This document shows positions 28,700 to 36,938 of a DNA stretch of 64,000 nt, piece after piece; the stretch's first letter is position 1, and each line of letters starts with the position of its first letter. The stretch lies in the NCBI GenBank assembly GCA_017849615.1, contig JAFIGS010000031.1, positions 53,640-117,639 of the forward strand, given 5' to 3'. The DNA comes from Pseudolabrys sp. (GTDB lineage Bacteria > Pseudomonadota > Alphaproteobacteria > Rhizobiales > Xanthobacteraceae). The notes under the pieces were generated by a model. It was given only the letters and a program-made list of their open reading frames with translations. It was not told the origin of the DNA and made no database searches. The translations under genes and the position numbers were made by a program.

Positions 28700-29085
28700 A
28701 GGCGCGGTCCCTTCTTCCTGTCGGTACGTGGCTTTCCGGTGACGGCATGCGTGCGCGCGTCGTCGGCACGCAGCAGATTTTCGAGAATGTCGAGGCGGCT
28801 GAGCCAGAAGCGCTCGTAATGGCCGAGCCATTCATGGGCACTGGCCAGCGGGCCGGCTTCGAGGCGGCACATATGCGTTCGTCCCTTCACCTCGCGGCGG
28901 ATCAGCCCGGCGCCTTCCAGAACCTTGATGTGCTTGGAGGCGGCGGCGAGCGAGATCGAGAACGGTTCGGCAAGTTGACCGACCGACCGCTCACCGCCGG
29001 CGAGATCACGCAACATCTGCCGTCGCGTGGCGTCGCCGAGAGCGTGGAAAACGATGTCTAACTGGGGCGGCAATAATTCAACCAT
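28696..29085 (-). CDS. ArsR family regulator (module 2)
   Basis: 129 residues from the ATG at 29085. The winged helix has VFHALGDATRRQMLRDLAGG, then LAEPFSISLAAASKHIKVLEGAGLI and the wing REVKGRTHMCRLEAG. No Shine-Dalgarno is possible if transcription starts where the promoter predicts, so the mRNA is probably leaderless. The ATG itself lies inside a palindromic operator. It is the first gene of an operon with the SRPBCC gene and perhaps DUF899. Confidence 0.9.
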   Translation of the reverse strand: MVELLPPQLDIVFHALGDATRRQMLRDLAGGERSVGQLAEPFSISLAAASKHIKVLEGAGLIRREVKGRTHMCRLEAGPLASAHEWLGHYERFWLSRLDILENLLRADDARTHAVTGKPRTDRKKGPRL

Positions 29086-29136
29086 GTGGTTAAATATAGC
29101 GCGCGCCGCAGAATAGTCAACCAAATGGTAAAATAT
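29078..29136 (-). promoter_or_regulatory. promoter with two operators for arsR module 2
   Basis: On the minus strand TTGACT (29120-29115), a 16-base spacer and TATATT (29098-29093) form a near-consensus sigma-70 promoter. The ATG begins 7 bases after the -10, which predicts a leaderless message. Two copies of the palindrome AACCA-N2-TGGTT lie at 29080-29091 (over the start codon) and 29119-29130 (over the -35, one mismatch). Their centres are 39 bases apart. Confidence 0.7.
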
Positions 29137-29157
29137 TTTTTGGGCCGCTTCCGCGGC

Positions 29158-29631
29158 TCAAGGGATCTTCTCGTAGCGCCAGACTTCGAGATCGAAAGGG
29201 CCATCGAGGGTGTCGAGGCGACTTATCATCAGCCCGGCGCGATACCAGCCGCACTTCTCGTAAAACCGGGCGGCCCTGTCGTTGCCGATGGCGCAAGTCA
29301 GCCAAAGCTTGCCGATGCCTGCCCGGCGCGCCTGCGCGTCCGCGTCGGCCATCAGCGCTTGCGCAACTCCCCGGCCCCGCGCCGCGGCCGCGACGAAGAA
29401 TTGATAAAGCTCATCGCCCTTGAGGATGTAGAAGCCCACCGGCGCGCCGACCGGCCCGGCCGACCGCGTATCGTCCAATGCGACGCGCAGCCGATCGGCG
29501 AAACTCTGCAATGTGCGGGTTCTTGCCACAGCCGCCGGCAGAATGGCGGCGTGCGCATCCTGCCATCCATCATACCATAGCCGGGCCAGGGCCTCGACTT
29601 CCGACAGCTCGGCCTGGCGGACATCAAGCAT
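29158..29631 (-). CDS. GNAT family N-acetyltransferase
   Basis: 157 residues, acetyl-CoA-dependent acyltransferase fold. The acetyl-CoA loop is AAARGRGVAQALMADA near residue 82, followed by LWLTCAIGNDRAARFYEKCGW (motif B) near 108. The substrate cannot be read from sequence. It lies 7 bases downstream of the LOG-family gene on the same strand and is probably co-transcribed with it. Confidence 0.88.
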   Translation of the reverse strand: MLDVRQAELSEVEALARLWYDGWQDAHAAILPAAVARTRTLQSFADRLRVALDDTRSAGPVGAPVGFYILKGDELYQFFVAAAARGRGVAQALMADADAQARRAGIGKLWLTCAIGNDRAARFYEKCGWYRAGLMISRLDTLDGPFDLEVWRYEKIP

Positions 29632-29638
29632 CGGTCGA

Positions 29639-30412
29639 TCACTTCGCCGTCGGCGCCATCGGCACGTTGTCGTGACGGGACGTCAGGTTTGTGGCGGCGA
29701 GCTTGGCCCAGACCTCGCCCGCGTCATCGGCAAAATCGAAGGCGTTGAACTCCGCCGGATCGACCATCCCGGTCTCGGCCAATTTCTCGAAATTGATGAC
29801 GGTCTTCCAGAAGACGCGATCGACCATGATCGTCGTTACCGGCGGCGCCTTGCGGGTCACGCGCAGGTTCAGGATCTCGAACAGCTCATCCAGCGTACCG
29901 AAGCCGCCGGGAAACACCACCAGCGCGTTGGCGCGCATGGCCAGATGCATCTTGCGGATCGAGAAGTAATGAAACTGGAACGTGAGTTCGCGCGTGGCGT
30001 AAGGATTGGGCTTCTGCTCGAAGGGCAGTTCGATGTTGAAGCCGATGGTCGGCGCGCCGGCGTCATGCGCTCCGCGGTTTCCTGCCTCCATGATGCCGGG
30101 TCCGCCGCCGGTCGCGATCACGTTGTCGCGGATTTCGCCGCGTGGCTTCAGAGCGCCGCCCTGCTCCGAGGCGATGCGCGCGAAGGCGCGCGCCTGCTGA
30201 TACCAGAACGGATGCCGCCCTGGCCCGTTCTCGCGCACGCGTGCCGAGCCGAACACAACAATGGTCGAGCGGATGTGCCAGCGGCACAACGCCTCCTCCA
30301 CCGCATTGTATTCCTTCTGCAGCCGCTCGCCACGGTTCTCCACGCCCGGCCGGAACTCGCCGCACAGCGGCGGCAGATCGGCGAACGTCGTGCGCTTCAG
30401 ATCGTCTGCCAT
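29639..30412 (-). CDS. LOG family protein (TIGR00730-like)
   Basis: 257 residues. A Rossmann-like fold with VVFGSARVRE near residue 52, ATGGGPGIMEAGNRGA near residue 100 and the LOG signature PGGFGTLDELFE near 166. Some relatives release cytokinins from nucleotide precursors, others are plain nucleotide 5'-monophosphate phosphoribohydrolases. The longer N terminus is like the larger bacterial group. The ATG at 30412 overlaps the end of the frameshifted lipoprotein gene by 16 bases, which supports that start. Confidence 0.9.
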   Translation of the reverse strand: MADDLKRTTFADLPPLCGEFRPGVENRGERLQKEYNAVEEALCRWHIRSTIVVFGSARVRENGPGRHPFWYQQARAFARIASEQGGALKPRGEIRDNVIATGGGPGIMEAGNRGAHDAGAPTIGFNIELPFEQKPNPYATRELTFQFHYFSIRKMHLAMRANALVVFPGGFGTLDELFEILNLRVTRKAPPVTTIMVDRVFWKTVINFEKLAETGMVDPAEFNAFDFADDAGEVWAKLAATNLTSRHDNVPMAPTAK

Positions 30413-30769
30413 CGGAGCCCGTCGAACCAGACCTTCCATTGCGGCGCGGCAGTGGCGTAGGCGCCGCGATGCGAGGTCGCGCCGGTCGAGACGGCCTCGA
30501 CCTGCTTATTACCATTGCCAATGGCCTTCTGATAGGTGGCCACAAGTTGGCCGAGACCGGTCGAGATCGCCTCGTCGGCCTCACCGTAGCAGTTGCGCGC
30601 CCGCGATTTGATGATCCGGCGATAGGCATGGTCGGGAACGATGCCGGCGATATCGGGAACGGCGATCAGGCCGGTAGCGACCATCGGCTTGTTGCTGCGC
30701 TCCGGCACCACCCGGCAGGACGCCCCAACCCAGCGCGACGACAGCGATCGTCCGTCCCGCGAGCGACAT
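30397..30769 (-). pseudogene. small exported/lipoprotein-like gene with a frameshift
   Basis: A strong start exists at 30769 (GGAGGA 4 bases before ATG) and reads MSLAGRTIAVVALGWG, the start of a signal peptide, but then runs into nonsense composition. A second frame picks up with GASCRVVPERSNKP and reads a normal protein of about 100 residues to the stop at 30397 (DHAYRRIIKSRARNCYGEAD, later APQWKVWFDGLRW). The two frames join if one base is removed from the G-rich stretch near 30715-30725. The Cys in ASC could be a lipobox. It is either a true frameshift or a sequencing error. No family recognised. Confidence 0.6.
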
Positions 30770-30845
30770 GTATTCCTCCGACAATGAATACCCGGCGCTC
30801 GCCGAAACCGCTTAAGTTTCGCTGAAGATGTGCAGGCGAGCGCCG

Positions 30846-31268
30846 TCAGCCCGAGGCGAATTTCACGTGGCCGGCGTCGTCGATAGGCCATGCCGGATTC
30901 CAGGCGATTTCCCAAGCATGCGCATCGGGATCGGCGACGTAGCCGCGAAAACCGCCATGCGCCGGCTCATCGGCAGCGCGCAGGAGGTTGCCGCCATTCC
31001 CGGTCAGTCGCTCGATCAAGGGCGCCACATGGTCCCTGTCGCGCACGTTATGCGCCAGCGCGAAGGCGCCGGGCCGCATCAGGTCGCCGCGCATCATGTC
31101 CTTGGCAAGCGCCGCCGTATGCCAAGTCGCCAGCACGAGGCCGTTCATCTGGTAGAAGATGACCTCGTCGTTTTCGAACACCGGCGCCCAGCCGAAGCCG
31201 CCTGTGTAAAACCGCCGCGAACGCTCCAGTTCGGCGATGCCGAGAGTAATGACTGCAATTTGTTGCAC
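30846..31268 (-). CDS. VOC family protein (1)
   Basis: 140 residues, glyoxalase/bleomycin-resistance fold made of two beta-alpha-beta-beta-beta repeats. It shows ITLGIAELERSRRFYTGGFGW near residue 8, VIFYQMNGLVLATW, and the second half FRGYVADPDAHAWEIAWNP with the usual acidic metal-ligand position. The substrate is unknown. It stands alone, 77 bases upstream of the frameshifted gene on the same strand. Confidence 0.88.
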   Translation of the reverse strand: MQQIAVITLGIAELERSRRFYTGGFGWAPVFENDEVIFYQMNGLVLATWHTAALAKDMMRGDLMRPGAFALAHNVRDRDHVAPLIERLTGNGGNLLRAADEPAHGGFRGYVADPDAHAWEIAWNPAWPIDDAGHVKFASG

Positions 31269-31530
31269 GCGCGTCCTCCTCCCGCTCTGCGATCCGACCG
31301 CACGGCCATCATCGCCATGGCGTCGATCATATCAAAAAAGTGCGCGGCCCCCGCCCCATGCAATAAAGATTTGGATTAGATCGGGATTCGCGCGAGCGTG
31401 CCAATGCTGCTTTCATTGGGCAGACATGTCTTGACCGCAACAATCGACAGACGGAGGCAGTAAGATCAAGAGCGGGCTTGCCGCTCGCGCGATACTGCCC
31501 ATATTGGCGGTTTGTCAGGAGACGAGGCCC

Positions 31531-32403
31531 ATGAGCGAGACGACCGACTATACGCCGCCCAAAGTCTGGGTGAACAAGCCCTCCGGCGGCCAGTTCGCCA
31601 ACATCAACCGTCCCGTCTCCGGCCCGACGCATGACAAGGATCTGCCGGTCGGAAAGCATCCGCTGCAACTTTATTCTCTGGCCACGCCAAACGGTCAGAA
31701 AGTCACGATCATGCTCGAGGAGCTCCTCGCGCTCGGCCACAAGGGAGCGGAATACGACGCCTGGCTGATCAAGATCGGCGATGGCGAGCAGTTCGGCTCC
31801 GGCTTTGTCGCGGTCAATCCCAATTCGAAGATTCCGGCGTTGATGGACCGCAGCGGCGAGAAGCCGATCCGCGTTTTCGAATCCGGCGCCATCCTCACTT
31901 ATCTCGCTGAGAAGTTCGGCGCCCTCCTGCCCACCGATCCCGCGGCGCGGGCCGAATGTTTCTCCTGGCTGTTCTGGCAGATGGGTTCAGCCCCCTATCT
32001 CGGCGGCGGCTTCGGTCATTTCTATGCCTATGCCCCCACCAAGATCGAGTATGCGATCGACCGCTTCTCGATGGAGACCAAACGGCAGCTCGACGTGCTC
32101 GACAAGCGCCTCGCCGACAATGAGTTCATCGCCGGCCCGGATTACACCATCGCCGACATCGCGATCTTCCCGTGGTACGGCGGCCTGGTGAAAGGCTGGC
32201 TGTACGGGGAGTCCGCCACCTTCCTCAGCGTTCACGAATACAAGAATGTGCTGCGCTGGGCCGATCAGTTGCTGACGCGACCGGCCGTCAAGCGTGGCCG
32301 CATCGTCAATCGCGTTTCGGGCGATCCCAAGAGCCAGTTGCATGAACGCCACGACGCCAGCGACTTCGATACGAAGACGCAGGACAAGCTCGCCAAAACA
32401 TGA
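31531..32403 (+). CDS. glutathione S-transferase, YghU type
   Basis: 290 residues with the long N-terminal arm of YghU-like enzymes (YTPPKVWVNKPSGGQFANIN). The thioredoxin fold follows (LQLYSLATPNGQKVTIMLEE near residue 50; NPNSKIPALMD; FESGAILTYLAEKFGAL) and then a helical C-terminal domain with GPDYTIADIAIFPWYGG. YghU uses glutathione to reduce disulfides and hydroperoxides. The ATG at 31531 follows AGGAGACGAGG. It is alone on this strand. Confidence 0.93.
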   Translation: MSETTDYTPPKVWVNKPSGGQFANINRPVSGPTHDKDLPVGKHPLQLYSLATPNGQKVTIMLEELLALGHKGAEYDAWLIKIGDGEQFGSGFVAVNPNSKIPALMDRSGEKPIRVFESGAILTYLAEKFGALLPTDPAARAECFSWLFWQMGSAPYLGGGFGHFYAYAPTKIEYAIDRFSMETKRQLDVLDKRLADNEFIAGPDYTIADIAIFPWYGGLVKGWLYGESATFLSVHEYKNVLRWADQLLTRPAVKRGRIVNRVSGDPKSQLHERHDASDFDTKTQDKLAKT

Positions 32404-32442
32404 GCAGCCGGGCCGCCGCGCGCGCCCGCGGCGGCCCGATCT

Positions 32443-32877
32443 CTACATCTCGAATTCGAACTTCACGCTCGGCGCCGAGCGACGCGCCGGGCCGTGGTAG
32501 ACCGCCTCGATATTGTTGCCGGCCGGATCGATCACGAAGGCGGCGTAGTAGCCGGGATGATATTTGCGAATGCCCGGCGCGCCGTTGTCCCTGCCGCCCG
32601 CGGCAAGGGCGGCTTTGTGAAAGGCATCGACGGTCGCCTGGTCCTTGGCCTGGAATGCGAGATGATGCCGTCCAGTGGTCTTGCCGAGCGCGGCCTCGCT
32701 GCTCGCCGTCGAAATGAACAATTCGTCGGCCCAGAAATAATCTTCACCGCTGCCGGCCAGCGGAATGTCCAGCACCTTGAACACCGCTTCGTAGAAATGC
32801 CGCGCGGCGGCAAGGTCATCGACGATGAGTTGAATATGATCGATCAGGCGGCCGCGATGCAGTTCCATGGTTTCCAT
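32443..32877 (-). CDS. VOC family protein (2)
   Basis: 144 residues from the ATG at 32877, AGGAG 7 bases upstream. It has LIDHIQLIVDDLAAARHFY near residue 11, FWADELFIST, GRHHLAFQAKDQATVDAFH (His metal ligand) and FVIDPAGNNIEAVYHGP (Glu ligand) at the C terminus. All family metal-ligand positions appear present. The open frame continues upstream through the next gene, but only as an out-of-frame shadow. It probably shares a transcript with the exporter gene upstream. Confidence 0.9.
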   Translation of the reverse strand: METMELHRGRLIDHIQLIVDDLAAARHFYEAVFKVLDIPLAGSGEDYFWADELFISTASSEAALGKTTGRHHLAFQAKDQATVDAFHKAALAAGGRDNGAPGIRKYHPGYYAAFVIDPAGNNIEAVYHGPARRSAPSVKFEFEM

Positions 32878-32966
32878 GACGGGCTCCTCTGGCGAATCTA
32901 CAACAACGGCGATCGTCCTGCCATGTTCCATCGATGCCGCGAAGCCGCCGCGTCGCCGCAGGCCTG

Positions 32967-33881
32967 TCAGGCGAAGCGCTTGGCGCCCGCCACGCACAGG
33001 ACGACGATCGCCGTCGAGGCGATCATGCCCCAGGCCACAGTTTCGTTGAGCAGCAGCGCCGCGAGCATCAGCCCAAAGAACGGCTGCAGCAATTGCAACT
33101 GCCCCACCACCGCGATGCCGCCCTGCGCCAGCCCGCGATACCAGAAAATGAAGCCGACCAACATGCTGAAAACCGACACATAGGCGAGCGCCAGCCACGC
33201 CGGCGCTGCGATACCGCTCCAGGTGACCGGCTGCGTGGCGAGTGCAATGACCGCCATCAGCGGCAGCGAGAGCAGCAAGGCCCAGGAAATCACCTGCCAA
33301 CCGCCGAGCCGGCGCGACAAGGTCGCGCCTTCGGCATAGCCGAGCCCGCACAACAGGATGGCCGCCACCATCATCAGATCGCCGGTCACCGAGGCACTGT
33401 CGCTGTTGTAGAGCGCAAAGCCGGCGACGGTGGCGGCGCCGATGATGGAGAAGCTCCAGAACGCAGGTTTCGGCCGTTCGCCGCCGCGCAGCACGCCGAA
33501 CATCGCGGTCGAAAGCGGCAGCAGGCCGATATAAACGATGGAGTGCGCCGAAGTGATGTGTTGCAGCGCCAGCGCGGTGAACAGCGGAAAACCGACCACG
33601 ACCCCGATCGACACGATGACGAGCGGCAACAGATCGGCGCGCGAGGGCCGCGCCTGACGCAGGCCGAACAGGAAAGCGGCGCCAAGCACCGCGGCGATCG
33701 CCGCGCGCGCTGAGGTGAGAAACATCGGTGAAAATACCGCGACGCCGACCCGCGTCGCCGGCAGCGAGCCGCTGAAGATGATGACGCCGAGCAGGCCATT
33801 GCCCCATCCGGCCGGTATCAGTGACACGAAGATGTCCTCGGCGGCATCGCCCTGAGCTATCAATGAAACAGATCGTTCCAT
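32967..33881 (-). CDS. DMT superfamily (EamA) transporter
   Basis: 304 residues with ten hydrophobic helices in two EamA halves. Examples are GVIIFSGSLPATRVGVAVF near residue 30, FTALALQHITSAHSIVYIGL, then WLALAYVSVFSMLVGFIFWY and GQLQLLQPFFGLMLAALLLNE near residue 260. It is an exporter of small metabolites or drugs, substrate unknown. The ATG at 33881 is chosen; a GTG at 33926 would add 15 polar residues. Confidence 0.88.
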   Translation of the reverse strand: MERSVSLIAQGDAAEDIFVSLIPAGWGNGLLGVIIFSGSLPATRVGVAVFSPMFLTSARAAIAAVLGAAFLFGLRQARPSRADLLPLVIVSIGVVVGFPLFTALALQHITSAHSIVYIGLLPLSTAMFGVLRGGERPKPAFWSFSIIGAATVAGFALYNSDSASVTGDLMMVAAILLCGLGYAEGATLSRRLGGWQVISWALLLSLPLMAVIALATQPVTWSGIAAPAWLALAYVSVFSMLVGFIFWYRGLAQGGIAVVGQLQLLQPFFGLMLAALLLNETVAWGMIASTAIVVLCVAGAKRFA

Positions 33882-34065
33882 TCGGCGTGTTGATGAGACG
33901 ATACGTTTGAAACACGTCGTGCGCACCGATAGAGGGCGACTTACATCACGTCAATCGGCGCCTCAGGTCCAAAAAGCAGCAAGCCCCTCGGACAATTCTG
34001 ACGCCGAAACCGGTCCGCACCTCGGACGTTGACCGTTACAGCCAAGCCAGCCCGAAAGGATTGCC

Positions 34066-34410
34066 ATGAAGGTTCGCAAATTCGCCGTCGCCGATGCTTC
34101 TTTCGAGCGCTCGCCAGGCCAGGATGGCGATATTTTCGTCAGCAACATGGTGGACCAGCGCCACGGCGGTCCGGTCACTATCGGCTACGGGCGCTATGGG
34201 CCCAACCAGACACTCGAAGAGACCATGGCGGTCCACGACACCATGATCGTGCTCGCGGGCAAGCTGTCTGTCGACAATGGCGGTAGCACGGTCTCGGCCG
34301 GCCCGGGCGATATCGTTTACATGCCGAAAGGCGAAAAGGTCTTGATCCGCTCCCATGGCGACGGCGCCATCACAGCGTATGTGACTTACCCGCATTGGCA
34401 GGAGCCGTGA
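34066..34410 (+). CDS. cupin-domain protein
   Basis: 114 residues, single cupin barrel. VHDTMIVLAGKLSVDNGG and SAGPGDIVYMPKGEKVLI near residues 60-95 form the two cupin motifs, resembling EutQ-like small cupins. Only one clear His (VHDT) sits in motif 1, so metal binding is uncertain. It is divergent from the exporter gene and stands 227 bases upstream of nhaA, separated by the structured leader. Confidence 0.8.
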   Translation: MKVRKFAVADASFERSPGQDGDIFVSNMVDQRHGGPVTIGYGRYGPNQTLEETMAVHDTMIVLAGKLSVDNGGSTVSAGPGDIVYMPKGEKVLIRSHGDGAITAYVTYPHWQEP

Positions 34411-34565
34411 GGCCAACAGCCCGCTGCGCACCGCTCCCGCAGCACATCTTCGGGGAGGCCTTTCCGAGGCACAACCGCCGACCCGGTTCGTCACACATAC
34501 GGTCGGCCTGAGTACACCGGTCCATTTTGTCGCAGGTTGCGACATTGAACCGCCGATGCCATAGA

Positions 34566-34630
34566 CGCGTCAGGGTGTCCGCATTGGCGGGCAGGTTCCA
34601 GCGCTGGTCGGGCCGCCAGCGCCGGAGACT
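34566..34630 (+). promoter_or_regulatory. structured nhaA leader, candidate cation riboswitch
   Basis: Two strong hairpins sit directly before nhaA. The first is TGTCCGC (34576-34582) with GCGGGCA (34587-34593) around ATTG. The second is GCGCTGG (34601-34607) with CCAGCGC (34616-34622) around an 8-base loop that contains CGGGCC. The unpaired CAGGTTCCA joins them, and the nhaA Shine-Dalgarno GGAG (34624-34627) follows at once, so folding could gate translation. Leaders of this kind upstream of nhaA have been described as nhaA-I/nhaA-II RNAs that respond to Li+/Na+. Membership is a judgement from layout, not an alignment. Confidence 0.6.
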
Positions 34631-34636
34631 TATGCC

Positions 34637-35815
34637 ATGACTGCGCGGCTTCACGCCCCACGCCCCCAATCTTTCTTCCGCCGCTTCCTCGACAATGAAG
34701 CCGCTGGCGGCGTGATCCTCATGGCCGCCGCCGCCCTGGCGCTTGTCGTCGCAAACTCGCCGGCGGCCGGCCTGTACCAGACCATGCTGCAGGCATACGT
34801 CGGGCCGCTGAGCGTCGCTCACTGGATCAATGACGGCCTGATGGTCCTGTTCTTCCTGCTCGTGGGCCTCGAGATCAAACGCGAAATCCTTGATGGGCAG
34901 CTCGCGACCTGGTCGAACCGGATTCTGCCCGGCCTTGGCGCGCTCGGCGGCATGATGGTTCCGGCCGCGATCTACATCGCGTTCAACAGCCAGTCGCCCG
35001 AGACCTTGCGCGGCTGGGCGGTGCCGACGGCGACCGATATCGCATTCGCGCTCGGCGTGCTCTCGCTGCTCGGCAGCCGCGTGCCGGCGGCGATGAAAGT
35101 ATTTCTCGCCGCGCTCGCCATCATCGACGACCTCGGCGCCGTGGTCATCATCGCTATATTCTATACGGCGGACATCTCGGCGCTTTATCTCGGCCTCGCG
35201 GCGGCGACGTTCGCGGGGCTTGTCGCGTTGAACAAAGGCGGCGTCATTCGCCTGCTGCCTTATCTGGCGCTGGGCATCCTGTTATGGTTCTTCGTGCTGC
35301 AATCGGGCGTGCACGCGACGGTCGCAGGCGTCCTGCTGGCCATGACCATCCCGCTGCGGTCGCCGCAATCCGGACGCCATGCGCCCTCGCCGCTTTATGC
35401 GATCGAGCACGCGCTGACGAGACCCGTGGCCTTCGTCATCGTGCCGATCTTCGGCTTTGCCAATGCCGGTGTGTCGTTCACGGGCGTAGGCCTCGACACG
35501 CTGCTCAGTCCTTTGCCGGCGGGTATCGCTTTCGGCCTGCTGTTCGGCAAAATCGTCGGCGTGTTCGGCGCGAGCGCGCTGGCCATCGGTCTCGGACTTT
35601 CAGCCATGCCGATGCAAGCCCGCTGGGTTCACCTGCTGGGTGTCGCGATGCTGTGCGGCATTGGCTTCACCATGAGCCTGTTCATCGGCCTGCTCGCCTT
35701 CGGCGACAACGCCGCGCTGCTCGATCAGGTGAAGATCGGCATTCTCGCCGGCTCGCTGGCGGCCGGCGTGCTCGGCTATCTTGTGTTGCGTCTGACCGGC
35801 GCGCCTCCGCGATGA
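34637..35815 (+). CDS. nhaA: Na+/H+ antiporter NhaA
   Basis: 392 residues, about twelve membrane helices. It exports Na+ or Li+ in exchange for protons and controls pH and salt balance. Key family residues are visible: [18 protein letters not shown] (the Asp133 equivalent) and [16 protein letters not shown] (the Asp163-Asp164 pair). The N-terminal [16 protein letters not shown] and [12 protein letters not shown] are typical. The start at 34637 has GGAG 9 bases upstream, inside the structured leader. No partner gene is needed. Confidence 0.96.
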   Translation: MTARLHAPRPQSFFRRFLDNEAAGGVILMAAAALALVVANSPAAGLYQTMLQAYVGPLSVAHWINDGLMVLFFLLVGLEIKREILDGQLATWSNRILPGLGALGGMMVPAAIYIAFNSQSPETLRGWAVPTATDIAFALGVLSLLGSRVPAAMKVFLAALAIIDDLGAVVIIAIFYTADISALYLGLAAATFAGLVALNKGGVIRLLPYLALGILLWFFVLQSGVHATVAGVLLAMTIPLRSPQSGRHAPSPLYAIEHALTRPVAFVIVPIFGFANAGVSFTGVGLDTLLSPLPAGIAFGLLFGKIVGVFGASALAIGLGLSAMPMQARWVHLLGVAMLCGIGFTMSLFIGLLAFGDNAALLDQVKIGILAGSLAAGVLGYLVLRLTGAPPR

Positions 35816-35975
35816 AAACGGCTCACACCCGCGTGCCGCCGTCCGCCATCAACACCGTTGCGGTCACGGCGGAGGCTTCGTCGCAAGCCCGCCACAGGAT
35901 CGGATAGGCCCGCCCTGGCGACGTCGCGTGCGCGACACGTTGAGCGTTTCGCACCCGGCGCCTGAGTGCCGCGTT

Positions 35976-36437
35976 TCACCTGAACTGCATCGTCCAGTTC
36001 ACTTCCCAGGTCGCACCGGCGTCGGGCGAGAAGGCCTGCTCCCAGCGCGGCCCCTCGCCGTCGCTCTTGAGCCAGACGAAGCGCACCTTGATCGGCCGGC
36101 CATTCCACTGATCGTCGCAGATGAATTCGCCGCGATTGCCGTTGAAGCGGCCGACCACCGGCTCTCCAATCTCCGCGGGATTGCGCAGGTCGAGCCACCA
36201 GATGCGCCACAGGCCCGTGCCGGCCTCGAACGACCGAAAAGCCGCCGCGCGATAGGCGCCGCCCGGCTCACCGATGAAATTGTCTTCGACATTGCCATGA
36301 CCGCCGAGAATCGGGCGCGTCGTGCTGGTGCCGTCGAATTCGGTCCAGTCGTCCGCGCCCGCGAGCCGCGTCGTCAGTTTGCGATGGCGCACTTTCCAGT
36401 CGCGATGCAGAAAATCGAAATCGTCGGCGCCTGACAT
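35976..36437 (-). CDS. conserved protein of unknown function (lipocalin-like)
   Basis: 153 residues, soluble, no signal peptide. The opening DFDFLHRDWKVRHRKL, the IWWLDLRNP strand and WEQAFSPDAGATWEVNWTMQF end resemble small calycin/DUF1579-like proteins built from a beta barrel. I cannot name a family with certainty. It lies downstream of the broken Rossmann oxidoreductase gene on the same strand. Confidence 0.7.
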   Translation of the reverse strand: MSGADDFDFLHRDWKVRHRKLTTRLAGADDWTEFDGTSTTRPILGGHGNVEDNFIGEPGGAYRAAAFRSFEAGTGLWRIWWLDLRNPAEIGEPVVGRFNGNRGEFICDDQWNGRPIKVRFVWLKSDGEGPRWEQAFSPDAGATWEVNWTMQFR

Positions 36438-36524
36438 GGACGGCTCCCGGTGGAGAAACGGCGGTATGCCGATCGTAACCCGGACACCGCCGGGCGCAAC
36501 CGGGGGAACGCGAGGGCGCGCGGC

Positions 36525-36856
36525 CTAGCGCATGTCCCAATTGTGCAGGATCGCCTCGCCCGCGCCGTCGCGTTCCAGTTCGCGCTCCATTTCGCGCTGC
36601 CCGAGCCAATGCCGACGCAGCTCACGCCGTAGACAGGACGCGACACGCCCTGCACCAGCGTGGCCACTGCCTGCTCGAAGCCGGCGCTTTCGGTGTCTAT
36701 CACCACGGTCCGCACGCGCTCACCGAGGCTGTTCGCCACCGCGCGGCGCGAGATCATGACCACCTCGCGGCATTGCGACGATACGAGCAAGGCCGCAACG
36801 ACGGCAGCGCCGACCTGCCCCGTGCCCCCGATAATGACGACGGTGTATTCCGTCAT
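36525..36856 (-). pseudogene. broken NAD(P)H-binding Rossmann protein
   Basis: The ATG at 36856, with GGGGAG upstream, begins a Rossmann fold (YTVVIIGGTGQVGAAVVAAL, later VVMISRRAV and VVIDTESAGFEQAVATLVQG). The reading is normal to about GVSCVGIGSGSAK (near 36600) and then loses protein-like composition. Another frame takes over at about 36595 (MERELERDGAGEAILHNWDM, stop ending at 36525). About half of a YwnB/HTATIP2-like protein of some 220 residues is missing, so this looks like a deletion with a frame change. Confidence 0.55.
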
Positions 36857-36938
36857 ATGTGTTCGCTCCCCGACCGGCTGATCGCAGTCCGGGCGAACCA
36901 AAGCGCAAGCCGAGGGAAGATGCGGGGCGGTCGCCCGG

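Noticed and set aside
32443-33915. A single 490-residue fusion of a transporter-like part and a VOC domain
   Set aside because: The upstream part is an out-of-frame shadow of the DMT transporter gene; the VOC gene has its own start and ribosome site at 32877.
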